Source: JALEFZ01 sp039820545 (GTDB lineage: Bacteria; Bacteroidota; Bacteroidia; J057). Taken from it: a stretch of 64,000 nucleotides of DNA. The stretch is from NCBI GenBank assembly GCA_039820545.1, contig JBCBPW010000016.1, positions 1-64,000 of the forward strand. Reading direction: 5' to 3'. Under the pieces are notes generated by a model. That model had not been told where the DNA came from. It saw nothing but the letters and a program-made list of their open reading frames with translations, and did not search any database. Positions 17,123-26,025 of this stretch are shown here, one piece after another; position 1 is the first letter of the stretch, and each line of letters opens with the position of its first letter. Made by a program: the position numbers and the translations under genes.

Positions 17123-18202
17123 TTACCTCCCATTACCACACAAAATCTTATACACTTCTCGTGAACCCTCTGAAACGACACTTAAATAATAAATAGCCGC
17201 CGCCCAATCCACCGTCGAGATTTCATATGCTTGCTTCACATGATCAGATTGTGCTTGCCATACGATCTGTCCAGTTGTGTTGGTGATAACAAATTCGACC
17301 TGCTGCTCCCCTACACCCAGAAAATCAATGTTGAGTTGATCCTGGAAAGTATTGGGATAGACATAGACCTCCATATTTGCCTGCGCATCCATGGTCAACT
17401 CCAAGGTCCTGCTGTAGCTGAAGCTCCCATCTACATCCACCTGACGGAGACGGTATTGTAGTTTCTCCGCTCCAAACTGCCTCACGGCTGGATCTCGAAA
17501 CTGATAGCGAGAGGTTTGACTCGTCGTCCCTACCGCATTTAGTTGCCCCACGACCTGAAAATCCTCCTGCGGCAAAGCGCGTTCTATCTCAAAATAATCG
17601 TTGTTGAGTTCTGAGCCCGTCGCCCATTGAAGAAGGGCATCTGCTTCTTGTAAGGTCGCCGTAAATGACAGCCATTCTACGGGAAAAATAGACTGGGCAT
17701 AATCCGTCAGGACACCAGGAGCCAATGAAGCGGGTGGATTCCCCAACGCATTGTCATCAAAGACCACCGTGGCGGCATTGGCATTGACCTGCCATTCTAG
17801 CTCCACCAACTGATTGGCATCCACTACATCAAAGCACACACGTGCAATCGTCAGAGGTGTCGTGCCGACGTCTTGTCCAAAGCCTGACCCTGTTGCATTC
17901 AGGACAATGTTGAGGGAGGCGCGCCCTGTGGCAGGCGTGGAAATGCCCACAGGACGATAGACTAGTGGCGAAGACAAAACGCTGGATTCGACCTGCGGTT
18001 TATGAATCACATTTTCATCGAAGGTGAAGACCAAGTTGCTCGAACCTAATTTTCCCGCTGCATCAAAACTAACGGTGACATCTACACAATATTGACTGCC
18101 CGTTCTTACTCCATTGTCAAAGGACAGGTTAAAGGCTGTTTGTGCCCATGCAATGGGACTTATAAACAGCAAACATAGGATCAGTGAAAAGACATTTTTC
18201 AT
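17123..18202 (-). CDS. Secreted cohesin-like protein with T9SS type A C-terminal domain
   Basis: 359 residues from the ATG at 18200-18202; a GTG three codons upstream is less likely. A signal peptide ends W-A-Q. Residues about 22-165 resemble the cohesin fold: an opening beta strand, V-D-V-T-V-S-F, L-V-F-T-F-D-E-N-V-I, then I-A-R-V-C-F-D-V. A linker (F-P-V-E-W-L-S-F, frequent before T9SS tails) leads into an Fn3-like segment with the S-E-L-N-N-D-Y-F-E-I-E-R motif. The last 80 residues (Y-V-Y-P-N-T-F, ending in a basic tail) look like a T9SS type A sorting domain. The gene starts 11 bases after the stop of the dockerin-bearing enzyme, so it may anchor that enzyme on the surface. Confidence 0.65.
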   Translation of the reverse strand: MKNVFSLILCLLFISPIAWAQTAFNLSFDNGVRTGSQYCVDVTVSFDAAGKLGSSNLVFTFDENVIHKPQVESSVLSSPLVYRPVGISTPATGRASLNIVLNATGSGFGQDVGTTPLTIARVCFDVVDANQLVELEWQVNANAATVVFDDNALGNPPASLAPGVLTDYAQSIFPVEWLSFTATLQEADALLQWATGSELNNDYFEIERALPQEDFQVVGQLNAVGTTSQTSRYQFRDPAVRQFGAEKLQYRLRQVDVDGSFSYSRTLELTMDAQANMEVYVYPNTFQDQLNIDFLGVGEQQVEFVITNTTGQIVWQAQSDHVKQAYEISTVDWAAAIYYLSVVSEGSREVYKILCGNGR

Positions 18203-18213
18203 AAGAAGCACGA

Positions 18214-21200
18214 TTAGGGAATTTGTTGGATGCGTGAGTTATTGATGAGCCAGAAGAGGTTGAGGTCAGCGGAATTGACCGCTCCGTCGAGGTTGAAGTC
18301 TGCTTTTTGGGTACCATATAAGAAGGGCTGCCCGTTTTCATTGAGCCAGAAGCTGACATTGTCCACTGCATTGATGGTACCGTCCCCATTCGCGTCCCCC
18401 GCCCAAAGCAACATTTTACCATTGTCATTTTTCATGGCTGCTCCCCCATTCGAGTACACAGGCGTGGCAGGGTCCGTAAAGTCAATGAGGGTTCCGCGAT
18501 GGTCCAGTAAGACTTTGTCGGCAGTCATGACGCCCAGGTGATTGCTATGCTTGATTGCCAGGAAATAGACACCTTCTGCTGCCTGATCGAAGGCAATTTT
18601 GCTCCCTCCTTTGGGAGAGATGATCGAACCATCAGATTGGATCAATCCTACTGTGCGGTCTACGATAACCGTAGAATCAGCTGCATCTCTTAGTTCCAAG
18701 AGCATCCAATCAGTAGGCTTTAGCGTGCCCTCTTGGTCAAGTACCGACGCATTAGCCGTCACACCTATGCCAAAAGGATCGCTCAAAGGAAGTTTTCCTA
18801 CTACCTCATAACTCGCATTCATACTCCCAGCCCCTGCATAAGGACCTTCAAGGAAAGCTTTAAGCTGGACGGAAGGCATCCGATGCTGGAAGATGCTATC
18901 GGCAAATGCAAAGGCATTAACGCCAATGTATTTTCCCATTTTTCTTCCCGGTATATCGTCTGCTGGTGGGTGAATGCCACCCCAAATACGCGAAAGGCTG
19001 CACTCATCAGAGGCGTCACGATAGGTCGCCCACTGCAAGGTCACATCCACACTCGGACCATTTTCAAATACCAGAAATTCATTTTGCTTACAGTAAAACG
19101 CTCCCATTCCCCCAGGAAAATATTCATCCCCCGTCATATAGGTCATCAACTCGGCAGCAGCACGTGAATAGGTAGAGTGCCCACTGACATAACCCGCAAA
19201 GGGAGGCGTCACAAAAGAGGGGCGTTGATAGGGCCACCATTCCTCTGCCCGAATCCATCCCACACCTGCCACATCTTCATTGGGATCTACAATCACATTG
19301 GGTCCCCTCCATCCATAGATCTTGATTTTGCCTATATGGATGTTGCCAGGACCTGCCAAGGCGTCACCTGCGGAAATCAATTCGATCCGTCCAGGAACGA
19401 GCGGAATCCCTCCAGGATCGAAGGAAGGTTGTCCGGGATCGGAGCTTTGGCCTCTTTTAGCCATATATCGCAAAGCAGAAACGGGACGAATGTAGTCATA
19501 CCAACCTTTCACACTCCAAGCAGCAATAGCGGCATCGTGCATGGTTCCTCCCAAGGAGAAATACGTTTTGATGTCCCATTCAAGGTCGGAAAGGGTGCGC
19601 CCAGCGCCTCGCCACTTTTTCACCAAGTCGGGATGGTCACTGACATAGTTGAGGATGGTGAACCAGTGTCCAGGCGGCGTTTCCGAGTCAGGACCATCCG
19701 CCCAAAACTCAGCCAATACGCGGGCATAATCTCCACGGGGCACCATCTGAGGTGCGTAGGGAAGACCTGTTGTGGGATTGACTGTTCGGCCAGAACCGAT
19801 CGCTCCGCCATCCTGATAGTCGTAAAAGGAAGCATAATCATTCCATGCATCAGGAAAGACACTGGCGCGAAGGTTTCCGATAGAAGCAGGAGAAATGTCC
19901 CACATCACCCCATCTGAGGGGTCAAGATGCGCACTCCATGTCGCCACCATGCTGAATCCCCACTTATAGGCATCAGAAGTTCCTGCTCCTACCGTCGTGG
20001 TATCAAGATAGGGAGGCGCGCCAGGATCTTGATAAACAAAATAATCCTCACCATCTCGATTGAAGGTAGCCTTCTTGTTGGGGTCCATGGCAAAAGGAGG
20101 CACCTCCCCCCACTCGGGACTCAAGAAGTCGGGTACATTGGATGAGGTGATGTTGCCACTTTGGTCGATGAAGACATCAAAGGCCAGGGGCTGCCAACGA
20201 TTGGGATCGGTCAGATAGGGGTTTCCTGGAACGGCTATTTCCAAGAAGTTATTTTCAGGATTGTAATGGCTGTTGCTGTAATCGGTGGCTTCGTTGGATT
20301 GATCTTGTAGACCATAGGCGATGATGCGATCGGCGATGTAATTCCCCAATGCGGCAGGGCCTTCACTCTGATAGTCTGTACTGGTCACGTTGGTAGGATA
20401 GCCCAGATCCTGCATGACGAGTTCGGCCAAGAAGAGGGTTCTGTTTTTTCCAGGAGAATTGGCAAAGCGGTGGCGAATCAAGCGATAAGCTGCATAGCTG
20501 ATGGCTTCTTTTTGCGCAGCGACAGAATCCGCGACTGTAGGCAGACTCGTAAATGGAATATTGAACCCATGCTGCGTATTGCCCAAGAAGTACAACAAAG
20601 CCTCATCTTCATAGGCAGACCAGGCATCGTACATGGCGGCAGAAATATGGAATAGGTTGCGTGCATGTACCGTCGGACGGGCAAAATCCCCTCTAATGGC
20701 CTCCAATAGCACCTCGTTCCACATACGCGCGACGCTGTGCCCTGCGACAAATACATGTTCACCAATTTTCCCAGAGCCTTTTTTCTTAAGATTGCCATCC
20801 AAGAGATCATCCAAGCCGTCCATGTCATTGTCTACGCCTCCATCCGTATCTGCTGCAGAGATGGTTCCGTCATTGTTGGTATCAAAGTAGCCATAGGAAG
20901 TTGACACCATGTCCCAAGTACCTGTTCCGTCATTGGCTGGATTGTTGCTTTCGAGGTCTGCAAAGTCATACAGGAAATCCCCATCTGTGTTGGGCGGTGC
21001 GCTGAGTGTGCCCTGATCATCGGGATTGTCGATGAAGGCATCTTCGTCTGTGTCTGCTCCCCCTGCTTCGACCACATCCCATACCCCATCATTGTCACTG
21101 TCGAGGTCTTGATAGTTGGGAATGCCGTCGCCATCTACATCCAGCATGGCTTTTGTACCTGCATCAAATCGAAAATCGATTCCATTGGAGCAACCCGCCA

Positions 21201-23421
21201 AATCATCTACTTCTGCACTGGATGTGCCGATGACTTTTAGCCCAGGCACGCCACTTCCGATATCGATCAGATTCAGCTCTACGTCTAGTTCGGTCGTTAC
21301 AGGCTGCAAGCCTGTACATTGGACGCCTGTTTGCAGACTCGTCATGACATGGGCACCGTCATTGAAGTTAAGGGTGAAGGTTTCATCTCCCCCATTCAAG
21401 TCACCATTTGCCACAAGATTTGACAAGGAAACCTGCTCTCCGATCCCGAGTCCTAATGCCGAAAGGTCTACCCATGCGGTATCACTCAGACCATCAGGGC
21501 GAATCAGCAAAGTATTGCTGGTGATGCTTTGGAAACCCACTTTATTTTCTACCGAATCCGGAATTCCGTCATTGTCGGCATCTATATCCAGATCAGGGAA
21601 GTCGTCTATGCTGCTTCCTATAAAAATCCAGAGTGAGTCCTTGTCTATCTTTCCCCCCAAGCTCTCTGTCAGGGTCAATATCACCAAGAAACTGTCAGCA
21701 CTCGTGTAGGTATGATTGATTTTTCTTCCGCTCCGAATGGTCCCATCTCCCAAATCCCAATCGTAGGTCAGGGCACCACTCCCCTTTAGGTAACTGGTAC
21801 TTGCATCAAAGGAAATATCCGCAGGTGGAGGATAGGCACTCGTACGAGAGGCGGTAAAATTGGCGTGGAGGGAATCGTTTTGCTCGGTCAGGTGGATGAA
21901 CTGGTCTATGTCTAGCGAGTCGTATCTATTCACGATGCCACTGGGCCAACGTATAATCAGGGAATCCATTTGGGTTGCACTCCCCAAACCGAAATGCTGG
22001 GTAAAGGTATTCATGATGCCATAGCCCTCTCCTGATCTCACTTCTCGGATCTGCTTTCCCCAAGCCCCATATAATTCCAGCCGCGCACCGATGGCATTGA
22101 TGTTACTCTCTTCACCCGTAAGTTGGATGGCTACAAAGTGATTGGCATTTCCTTGATTGAGGAAGAGTTGGTCTTGCACCGAACCGAGGGCATTGAAACC
22201 TGAACCATGCGAGGCATAGATATCCAAGAAACCATCGTGGTTCATGTCGCCAATCGCAAAGGAATGGATGTCTACAGTTCCTAAAGGCGAGGAAGGATTG
22301 GCGGCCAACGTAAAGGTGCCATCCCCGTCATTGTAGAAGAGGTAATGGGAGGAACCTGAGAACAAGAGATCGACAAAACCATCGTTGTCAAAGTCGCGGA
22401 AAATCGCCTGAATCCCAATCAGACTCCCGCTCCCCGCCAAAGTAGGCAAAAGCCCCGATCCTGAGGTAGCGTCAGCATACGTTCCATCTCCATTGTTAAT
22501 CAGCAGGAGGCAATCCGTTTCGTGATTGTTGACGAAAGCGTCAAGGTCTCCGTCATTGTCTATATCGGCGAAGTCCGTGCCCCATGTCTGGTCTCCCAGT
22601 CGCAAACCTGCTCCTGCGGCCACCTCTATATAGGTGTTGCTGCCATCATTTTGAAAGAGCATGTTGACCCTGCGGAGGTCTGCGGGGTCGGTCACACCCT
22701 GTCTACACTTGGAAAGGTACATGTCGATGTCGCCATCGTTGTCATAATCTGTCCAGATCGAGGCATAATTTCCCGAGTGATCAGAAGGCGGCGCTTCTGT
22801 GTTGAGCAGCGAATTGTCAAAGGTCAGGTTTCCTGCCCCGTCATTGTGGTACTTTCGGCTATCTCCCACATCGTGGCAGGCAAATACATCTAGCCAGCCG
22901 TCATTGTCTATGTCCACGAAGTTGCTCCCTTGGAGGAAGATATCTGAGTTCGCCAGCACCGAGCCTGTATAGGGCGTTCCGCTCACATTTCCATTGTACA
23001 ATCGGATATTGGTAAAAGCTCCGCCAGTGAGGATGTCATTTCGGCCATTTTGATCGAAATCTCCTACGCAGACGCTCCACATCGTAGATCCGATGCCTTG
23101 CTGGTCGTATATGCTAAATCCCTGACTGTTGGCATCTTGTGTTTGAACCACCAGTGTATTGCGATTGCGGATAAATACCAAGTCATCCTTTTTGTCGCCA
23201 TTCATATCAGCAATTCCAATGGGCGCACCTGATAAGCCCCTGACAGGCAGCCATGCGCTTTGATCGGTAAAAGAAGTGGAAAGCGATTGGGAGAAATGTT
23301 GGTGAGGGAAAAGAAGAAGTATCGAAAAGAGGAGGCACCAAGTGAAAGGAACATACCTTTTGAAGGGTATCAACATGGGGGACTGTATTAGATGACGAAA
23401 CATGCATATGCATTGACGCAT
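18214..23421 (-). CDS. Multidomain vanadium-haloperoxidase/PAP2-type enzyme with FG-GAP, ASPIC/UnbV, PKD and dockerin-like modules
   Basis: Up to 1735 residues; the ATG at 23376 (M16) gives the better signal peptide. Order: VCBS/FG-GAP repeats with many D-x-D-x-D-G loops (about 50-440); ASPIC/UnbV-like segment (about 445-530); PKD domain; thrombospondin-3-like Ca loops (D-A-D-N-D-G-I-P-D, about 610-870); then the vanadate/phosphatase domain (about 890-1520). The full PAP2/haloperoxidase signature is present: K-x6-R-P near 1303, S-G-H-S near 1410 and S-R-x5-H-x3-D near 1475. The C terminus (about 1672-1735) has two EF-hand-like dockerin repeats (G-D-A-N-G-D-G-T-I-N and A-D-F-N-L-D-G-A-V-N). 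It has no T9SS tail of its own. Halide oxidation is the likely activity; phosphatase activity is possible. Confidence 0.8.
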   Translation of the reverse strand: MRQCICMFRHLIQSPMLIPFKRYVPFTWCLLFSILLLFPHQHFSQSLSTSFTDQSAWLPVRGLSGAPIGIADMNGDKKDDLVFIRNRNTLVVQTQDANSQGFSIYDQQGIGSTMWSVCVGDFDQNGRNDILTGGAFTNIRLYNGNVSGTPYTGSVLANSDIFLQGSNFVDIDNDGWLDVFACHDVGDSRKYHNDGAGNLTFDNSLLNTEAPPSDHSGNYASIWTDYDNDGDIDMYLSKCRQGVTDPADLRRVNMLFQNDGSNTYIEVAAGAGLRLGDQTWGTDFADIDNDGDLDAFVNNHETDCLLLINNGDGTYADATSGSGLLPTLAGSGSLIGIQAIFRDFDNDGFVDLLFSGSSHYLFYNDGDGTFTLAANPSSPLGTVDIHSFAIGDMNHDGFLDIYASHGSGFNALGSVQDQLFLNQGNANHFVAIQLTGEESNINAIGARLELYGAWGKQIREVRSGEGYGIMNTFTQHFGLGSATQMDSLIIRWPSGIVNRYDSLDIDQFIHLTEQNDSLHANFTASRTSAYPPPADISFDASTSYLKGSGALTYDWDLGDGTIRSGRKINHTYTSADSFLVILTLTESLGGKIDKDSLWIFIGSSIDDFPDLDIDADNDGIPDSVENKVGFQSITSNTLLIRPDGLSDTAWVDLSALGLGIGEQVSLSNLVANGDLNGGDETFTLNFNDGAHVMTSLQTGVQCTGLQPVTTELDVELNLIDIGSGVPGLKVIGTSSAEVDDLAGCSNGIDFRFDAGTKAMLDVDGDGIPNYQDLDSDNDGVWDVVEAGGADTDEDAFIDNPDDQGTLSAPPNTDGDFLYDFADLESNNPANDGTGTWDMVSTSYGYFDTNNDGTISAADTDGGVDNDMDGLDDLLDGNLKKKGSGKIGEHVFVAGHSVARMWNEVLLEAIRGDFARPTVHARNLFHISAAMYDAWSAYEDEALLYFLGNTQHGFNIPFTSLPTVADSVAAQKEAISYAAYRLIRHRFANSPGKNRTLFLAELVMQDLGYPTNVTSTDYQSEGPAALGNYIADRIIAYGLQDQSNEATDYSNSHYNPENNFLEIAVPGNPYLTDPNRWQPLAFDVFIDQSGNITSSNVPDFLSPEWGEVPPFAMDPNKKATFNRDGEDYFVYQDPGAPPYLDTTTVGAGTSDAYKWGFSMVATWSAHLDPSDGVMWDISPASIGNLRASVFPDAWNDYASFYDYQDGGAIGSGRTVNPTTGLPYAPQMVPRGDYARVLAEFWADGPDSETPPGHWFTILNYVSDHPDLVKKWRGAGRTLSDLEWDIKTYFSLGGTMHDAAIAAWSVKGWYDYIRPVSALRYMAKRGQSSDPGQPSFDPGGIPLVPGRIELISAGDALAGPGNIHIGKIKIYGWRGPNVIVDPNEDVAGVGWIRAEEWWPYQRPSFVTPPFAGYVSGHSTYSRAAAELMTYMTGDEYFPGGMGAFYCKQNEFLVFENGPSVDVTLQWATYRDASDECSLSRIWGGIHPPADDIPGRKMGKYIGVNAFAFADSIFQHRMPSVQLKAFLEGPYAGAGSMNASYEVVGKLPLSDPFGIGVTANASVLDQEGTLKPTDWMLLELRDAADSTVIVDRTVGLIQSDGSIISPKGGSKIAFDQAAEGVYFLAIKHSNHLGVMTADKVLLDHRGTLIDFTDPATPVYSNGGAAMKNDNGKMLLWAGDANGDGTINAVDNVSFWLNENGQPFLYGTQKADFNLDGAVNSADLNLFWLINNSRIQQIP

Positions 23422-23571
23422 GAAATAGCGGAGATTATCAACTCATTCTTCCTTTGCCAATACTTGAAATATCTTCTAAATCTAATAATATCTTACATGG
23501 TCTTTTTTTTAGATAAACAATAAATGGATAATTGCTTCAAGAGCTGTCAATATTCCTGCGTTTTTGGTAAA

Positions 23572-23611
23572 GGGGGAAGGGAAGCACCAAGTCTTTTGAT
23601 GCCTCCCTCCC
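23572..23611 (-). terminator. Purine-rich hairpin after the CsgG-like operon
   Basis: GGGGGAAGGGAAGCACC pairs imperfectly with GGTG/GATGCCTCCCTCCC across a short loop. On the minus strand it comes about 50 bases after the last operon gene and before the haloperoxidase gene. The T run after it is weak (CTTTACC), so terminator is a tentative call. The rest of 23422-23663 is AT-rich with no gene seen; it must hold the haloperoxidase promoter. Confidence 0.4.
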
Positions 23612-23663
23612 AATGACTAGATTTCTCTAGCTCTTTTTCATACAATGGGATACTGATTGGTAG

Positions 23664-24572
23664 TTACTCCAAAGTAAACACCAATTTATCCCCAGACTTT
23701 ATCATCCTAAAGTTTAATTTTTCCTCAGGAGCCTCTTTTAATCTCAATTGATCTAAATAGCTTTTGAGAGCGAAACCTAGGTCAGAGGCCGAAGTAATTC
23801 CTTGCTCTTTATCCATCCTTACTTCAATAGAGGCAAATCGGAGATATTGGGAATCCATATCTGGATCTACCTTTTGAGACACTGTCCGCACTTTAATCCA
23901 GTTGGAGATCGCTTGTGCCAATATCTGATCTGTAAGAAGTGGGACATAGTAATCTAGTGTAGATGCTGTGTCACGGAAAAACTCTACACTTAGAGGAATA
24001 TTTAAAGACTCATGAATTTGGTCTAAGAAGTCATGTACAAAGATAGACAGCTTATACCCATCTTCTCCTCCCCTCATGCGATCCTGAAATAGTTTGGTGG
24101 TCAATCCAAAGCAGGAATTATAATGTAGTCCCCCACTGTAAAGCACACTTCCAGCTTGTGACTTTCCATCAAATGTCCTGTAAGCTTTCAAGTTTAAGGT
24201 AAGGCTATATTCAGTTTTTCCTTGATAGCCAGGCTTTGCTTCTTGTGCGATATCTGCTACAATGTAGTAATCAGGCTCTGTGCGTTGGATAATGAGTGTG
24301 ATAGGGTCTTTTTGAGAGCGGATAAGGTCTGTGAAGTTCTCTATTCTTCGAATAGCTGCTAAATAGTCTATTAACTCAAAATCTCCCTGCTGTAAGAACG
24401 CTTGCTGAATTCTGGTTTCGATAACCCGAAAACAATATTCATCCTCAATGATCAGTCGCTTGTTTTCTCCTGTCTTGTAGAAGGGGATGATGATCACAGA
24501 TTGGGCAAAGGTGGGAATCACTTGCCATGCTAGCATGCTAAAGAGAGCGATTCCAAATATATATATCTTCAT
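23664..24572 (-). CDS. Secreted protein of unknown function in the CsgG-like operon
   Basis: 302 residues with a signal peptide ending T-F-A-Q. The mature part opens with a beta strand V-I-I-I-P-F-Y, then a helical segment with an E-D-E-Y-C-F-R-V-I-E-T-R motif and mixed alpha/beta structure, including a Y-Y-I-V-A-D-I strand. The opening I-I-I-P-F resembles the A-P-F strand of CsgG/TolB-N-like periplasmic domains, so a distant relative is possible, but I do not recognise the family. Its start codon lies one base after the CsgG-like stop codon, so translation is probably coupled and the two products may act together. Confidence 0.7.
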   Translation of the reverse strand: MKIYIFGIALFSMLAWQVIPTFAQSVIIIPFYKTGENKRLIIEDEYCFRVIETRIQQAFLQQGDFELIDYLAAIRRIENFTDLIRSQKDPITLIIQRTEPDYYIVADIAQEAKPGYQGKTEYSLTLNLKAYRTFDGKSQAGSVLYSGGLHYNSCFGLTTKLFQDRMRGGEDGYKLSIFVHDFLDQIHESLNIPLSVEFFRDTASTLDYYVPLLTDQILAQAISNWIKVRTVSQKVDPDMDSQYLRFASIEVRMDKEQGITSASDLGFALKSYLDQLRLKEAPEEKLNFRMIKSGDKLVFTLE

Positions 24573-24573
24573 G

Positions 24574-25995
24574 CTAGTAGTTTTTGAGTTTGAAATAGAC
24601 GATCGGTTTTACTCCTTGTTGCTTTGTACCCACCATGTCTTTTACGGACACCTCCAACTCCCTCTCGGGCACGATGATGTGGAATGTCTCCCGATCTTCC
24701 AGTACTTTGAAGGTCGCTAGCTCCCTTCTTGAAATCCCATTTCCCGCATTTCCATTGATATCTGTGAAATTCACAAAGGTCTCTTTTACAAGGCTAAACT
24801 TAGACTTTGGGGTGATCCCATCTTCTACGGAACCTACAATTTTCAACTGATTATCTTTCTCCAAAGATCGGATATCAAATCTGTGCCTAGGTTTCACCTT
24901 GATCTCTTTGGTTCTTACTTCTTTTGCATATAAAATCGCATCGGAGTGCTCCGTTTTCAATTCCTTGAACTCTATTAGGACCTGATTTAGATCTTTTTTA
25001 CTATTCCTTTCTAGTTCAAAAATACTGAAATCACCTTCATACTTGACAAATTTCATAGTCCCTAACGGAATGTCCTCTAATCCGCTAACTTCAGTGCCAC
25101 TCAGTGTGGTTCCCACGTTCAGGAACTCTGCCTCTAGATAGAGTTCTGTATACTTCGTAATCCCGCTCATTTCTCCTCCATGGATTCTAAGTTGTTGGGG
25201 AGAAAGCATCTCCACTACCCTGTAGCGCATTTCCCCTTCTCTCAACTTTCCTAGATTCAGCGAGGGCTCTCTGTAAAAACCTACAACAGGTGTTTTGGGG
25301 CCATCAGCGGGTTTATACCCACTTTTATCTGTACCAAAGTAATAATCAAAGAAAGGAATCAGATTTTTATCCATGTCCTCCAACGCCTTTTCAAAAAAAC
25401 TTTTCTCATCTAGTGCACCAATTTCCTGAGAGGTTTCTAAAGCGTCTGCCAACTCCATTGTATTCATCAGAGGAGTCAGCACTTGGGTACCGTTGACTAC
25501 GCTCATCGCCCTCAGTACTTGAATAAACTTATCAGAGTCTTGAATACCATTGGGTGAGAGGGTGATATTGTCGATTACAAAAGCCTCTTCTACATCTGCA
25601 ATGGCTAGATACAGATTGAAAGATATCTTGAAATTATTGTTAATCCTTTGAATATCTATGAGGTATATTTTTCCTGTTACAAGCTTTTCAGCACCTGCAC
25701 TTCTCCCTTGTTGAATGGTTTCGGACAGGATAAATGGTTCGGTTTTGAGTAACTCTCTCTCCTCCTGAATCGCTTTCCAACTGTCTCGTGCTACGAGCTT
25801 TACGGTAGGATATTTTACTAACAAACTTTTTACATGATCATAGATCAAGCTCACATAAATTGGATCAGCAGATTGAGAGGACCATTCAAAAGGTGCAATC
25901 CCAACATTTACAACTTTCTTCTTTTGTGCAAAGGAAGAAAGGAAGAGTATGTGAAAGGCTAGGAGGAGGAGAAAAGTGGGGCTATTCTTGGGCAT
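24574..25995 (-). CDS. CsgG-like secreted protein
   Basis: 473 residues with a signal peptide ending S-F-A-Q and no lipobox. Residues about 28-180 have the CsgG/curli-assembly-like alpha/beta order: V-N-V-G-I-A-P-F opening strand, a helix, L-V-A-R-D-S (the usual V-ER-x-L position), a helix with Q-Q-G-R-S-A-G-A-E, and the strand L-V-T-G-K-I. This is the domain that in curli export forms the secretion pore, but here there are no CsgA, B, E or F neighbours, and the lipid anchor is missing. The C-terminal 200 residues are beta-rich and unrecognised. It is the middle gene of a three-gene operon, 30 bases after the EAD11 gene. Confidence 0.7.
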   Translation of the reverse strand: MPKNSPTFLLLLAFHILFLSSFAQKKKVVNVGIAPFEWSSQSADPIYVSLIYDHVKSLLVKYPTVKLVARDSWKAIQEERELLKTEPFILSETIQQGRSAGAEKLVTGKIYLIDIQRINNNFKISFNLYLAIADVEEAFVIDNITLSPNGIQDSDKFIQVLRAMSVVNGTQVLTPLMNTMELADALETSQEIGALDEKSFFEKALEDMDKNLIPFFDYYFGTDKSGYKPADGPKTPVVGFYREPSLNLGKLREGEMRYRVVEMLSPQQLRIHGGEMSGITKYTELYLEAEFLNVGTTLSGTEVSGLEDIPLGTMKFVKYEGDFSIFELERNSKKDLNQVLIEFKELKTEHSDAILYAKEVRTKEIKVKPRHRFDIRSLEKDNQLKIVGSVEDGITPKSKFSLVKETFVNFTDINGNAGNGISRRELATFKVLEDRETFHIIVPERELEVSVKDMVGTKQQGVKPIVYFKLKNY

Positions 25996-26025
25996 GCTTT
26001 AAAAGAGTTAATGATAAATAGGCAG

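Noticed and set aside
17123..23421. Cellulosome component
   Set aside because: Only one cohesin-like domain, and the enzyme is not a glycoside hydrolase.
23664..25995. Curli secretion operon
   Set aside because: No CsgA/B subunits or CsgE/F helpers, and the CsgG-like protein lacks a lipobox.
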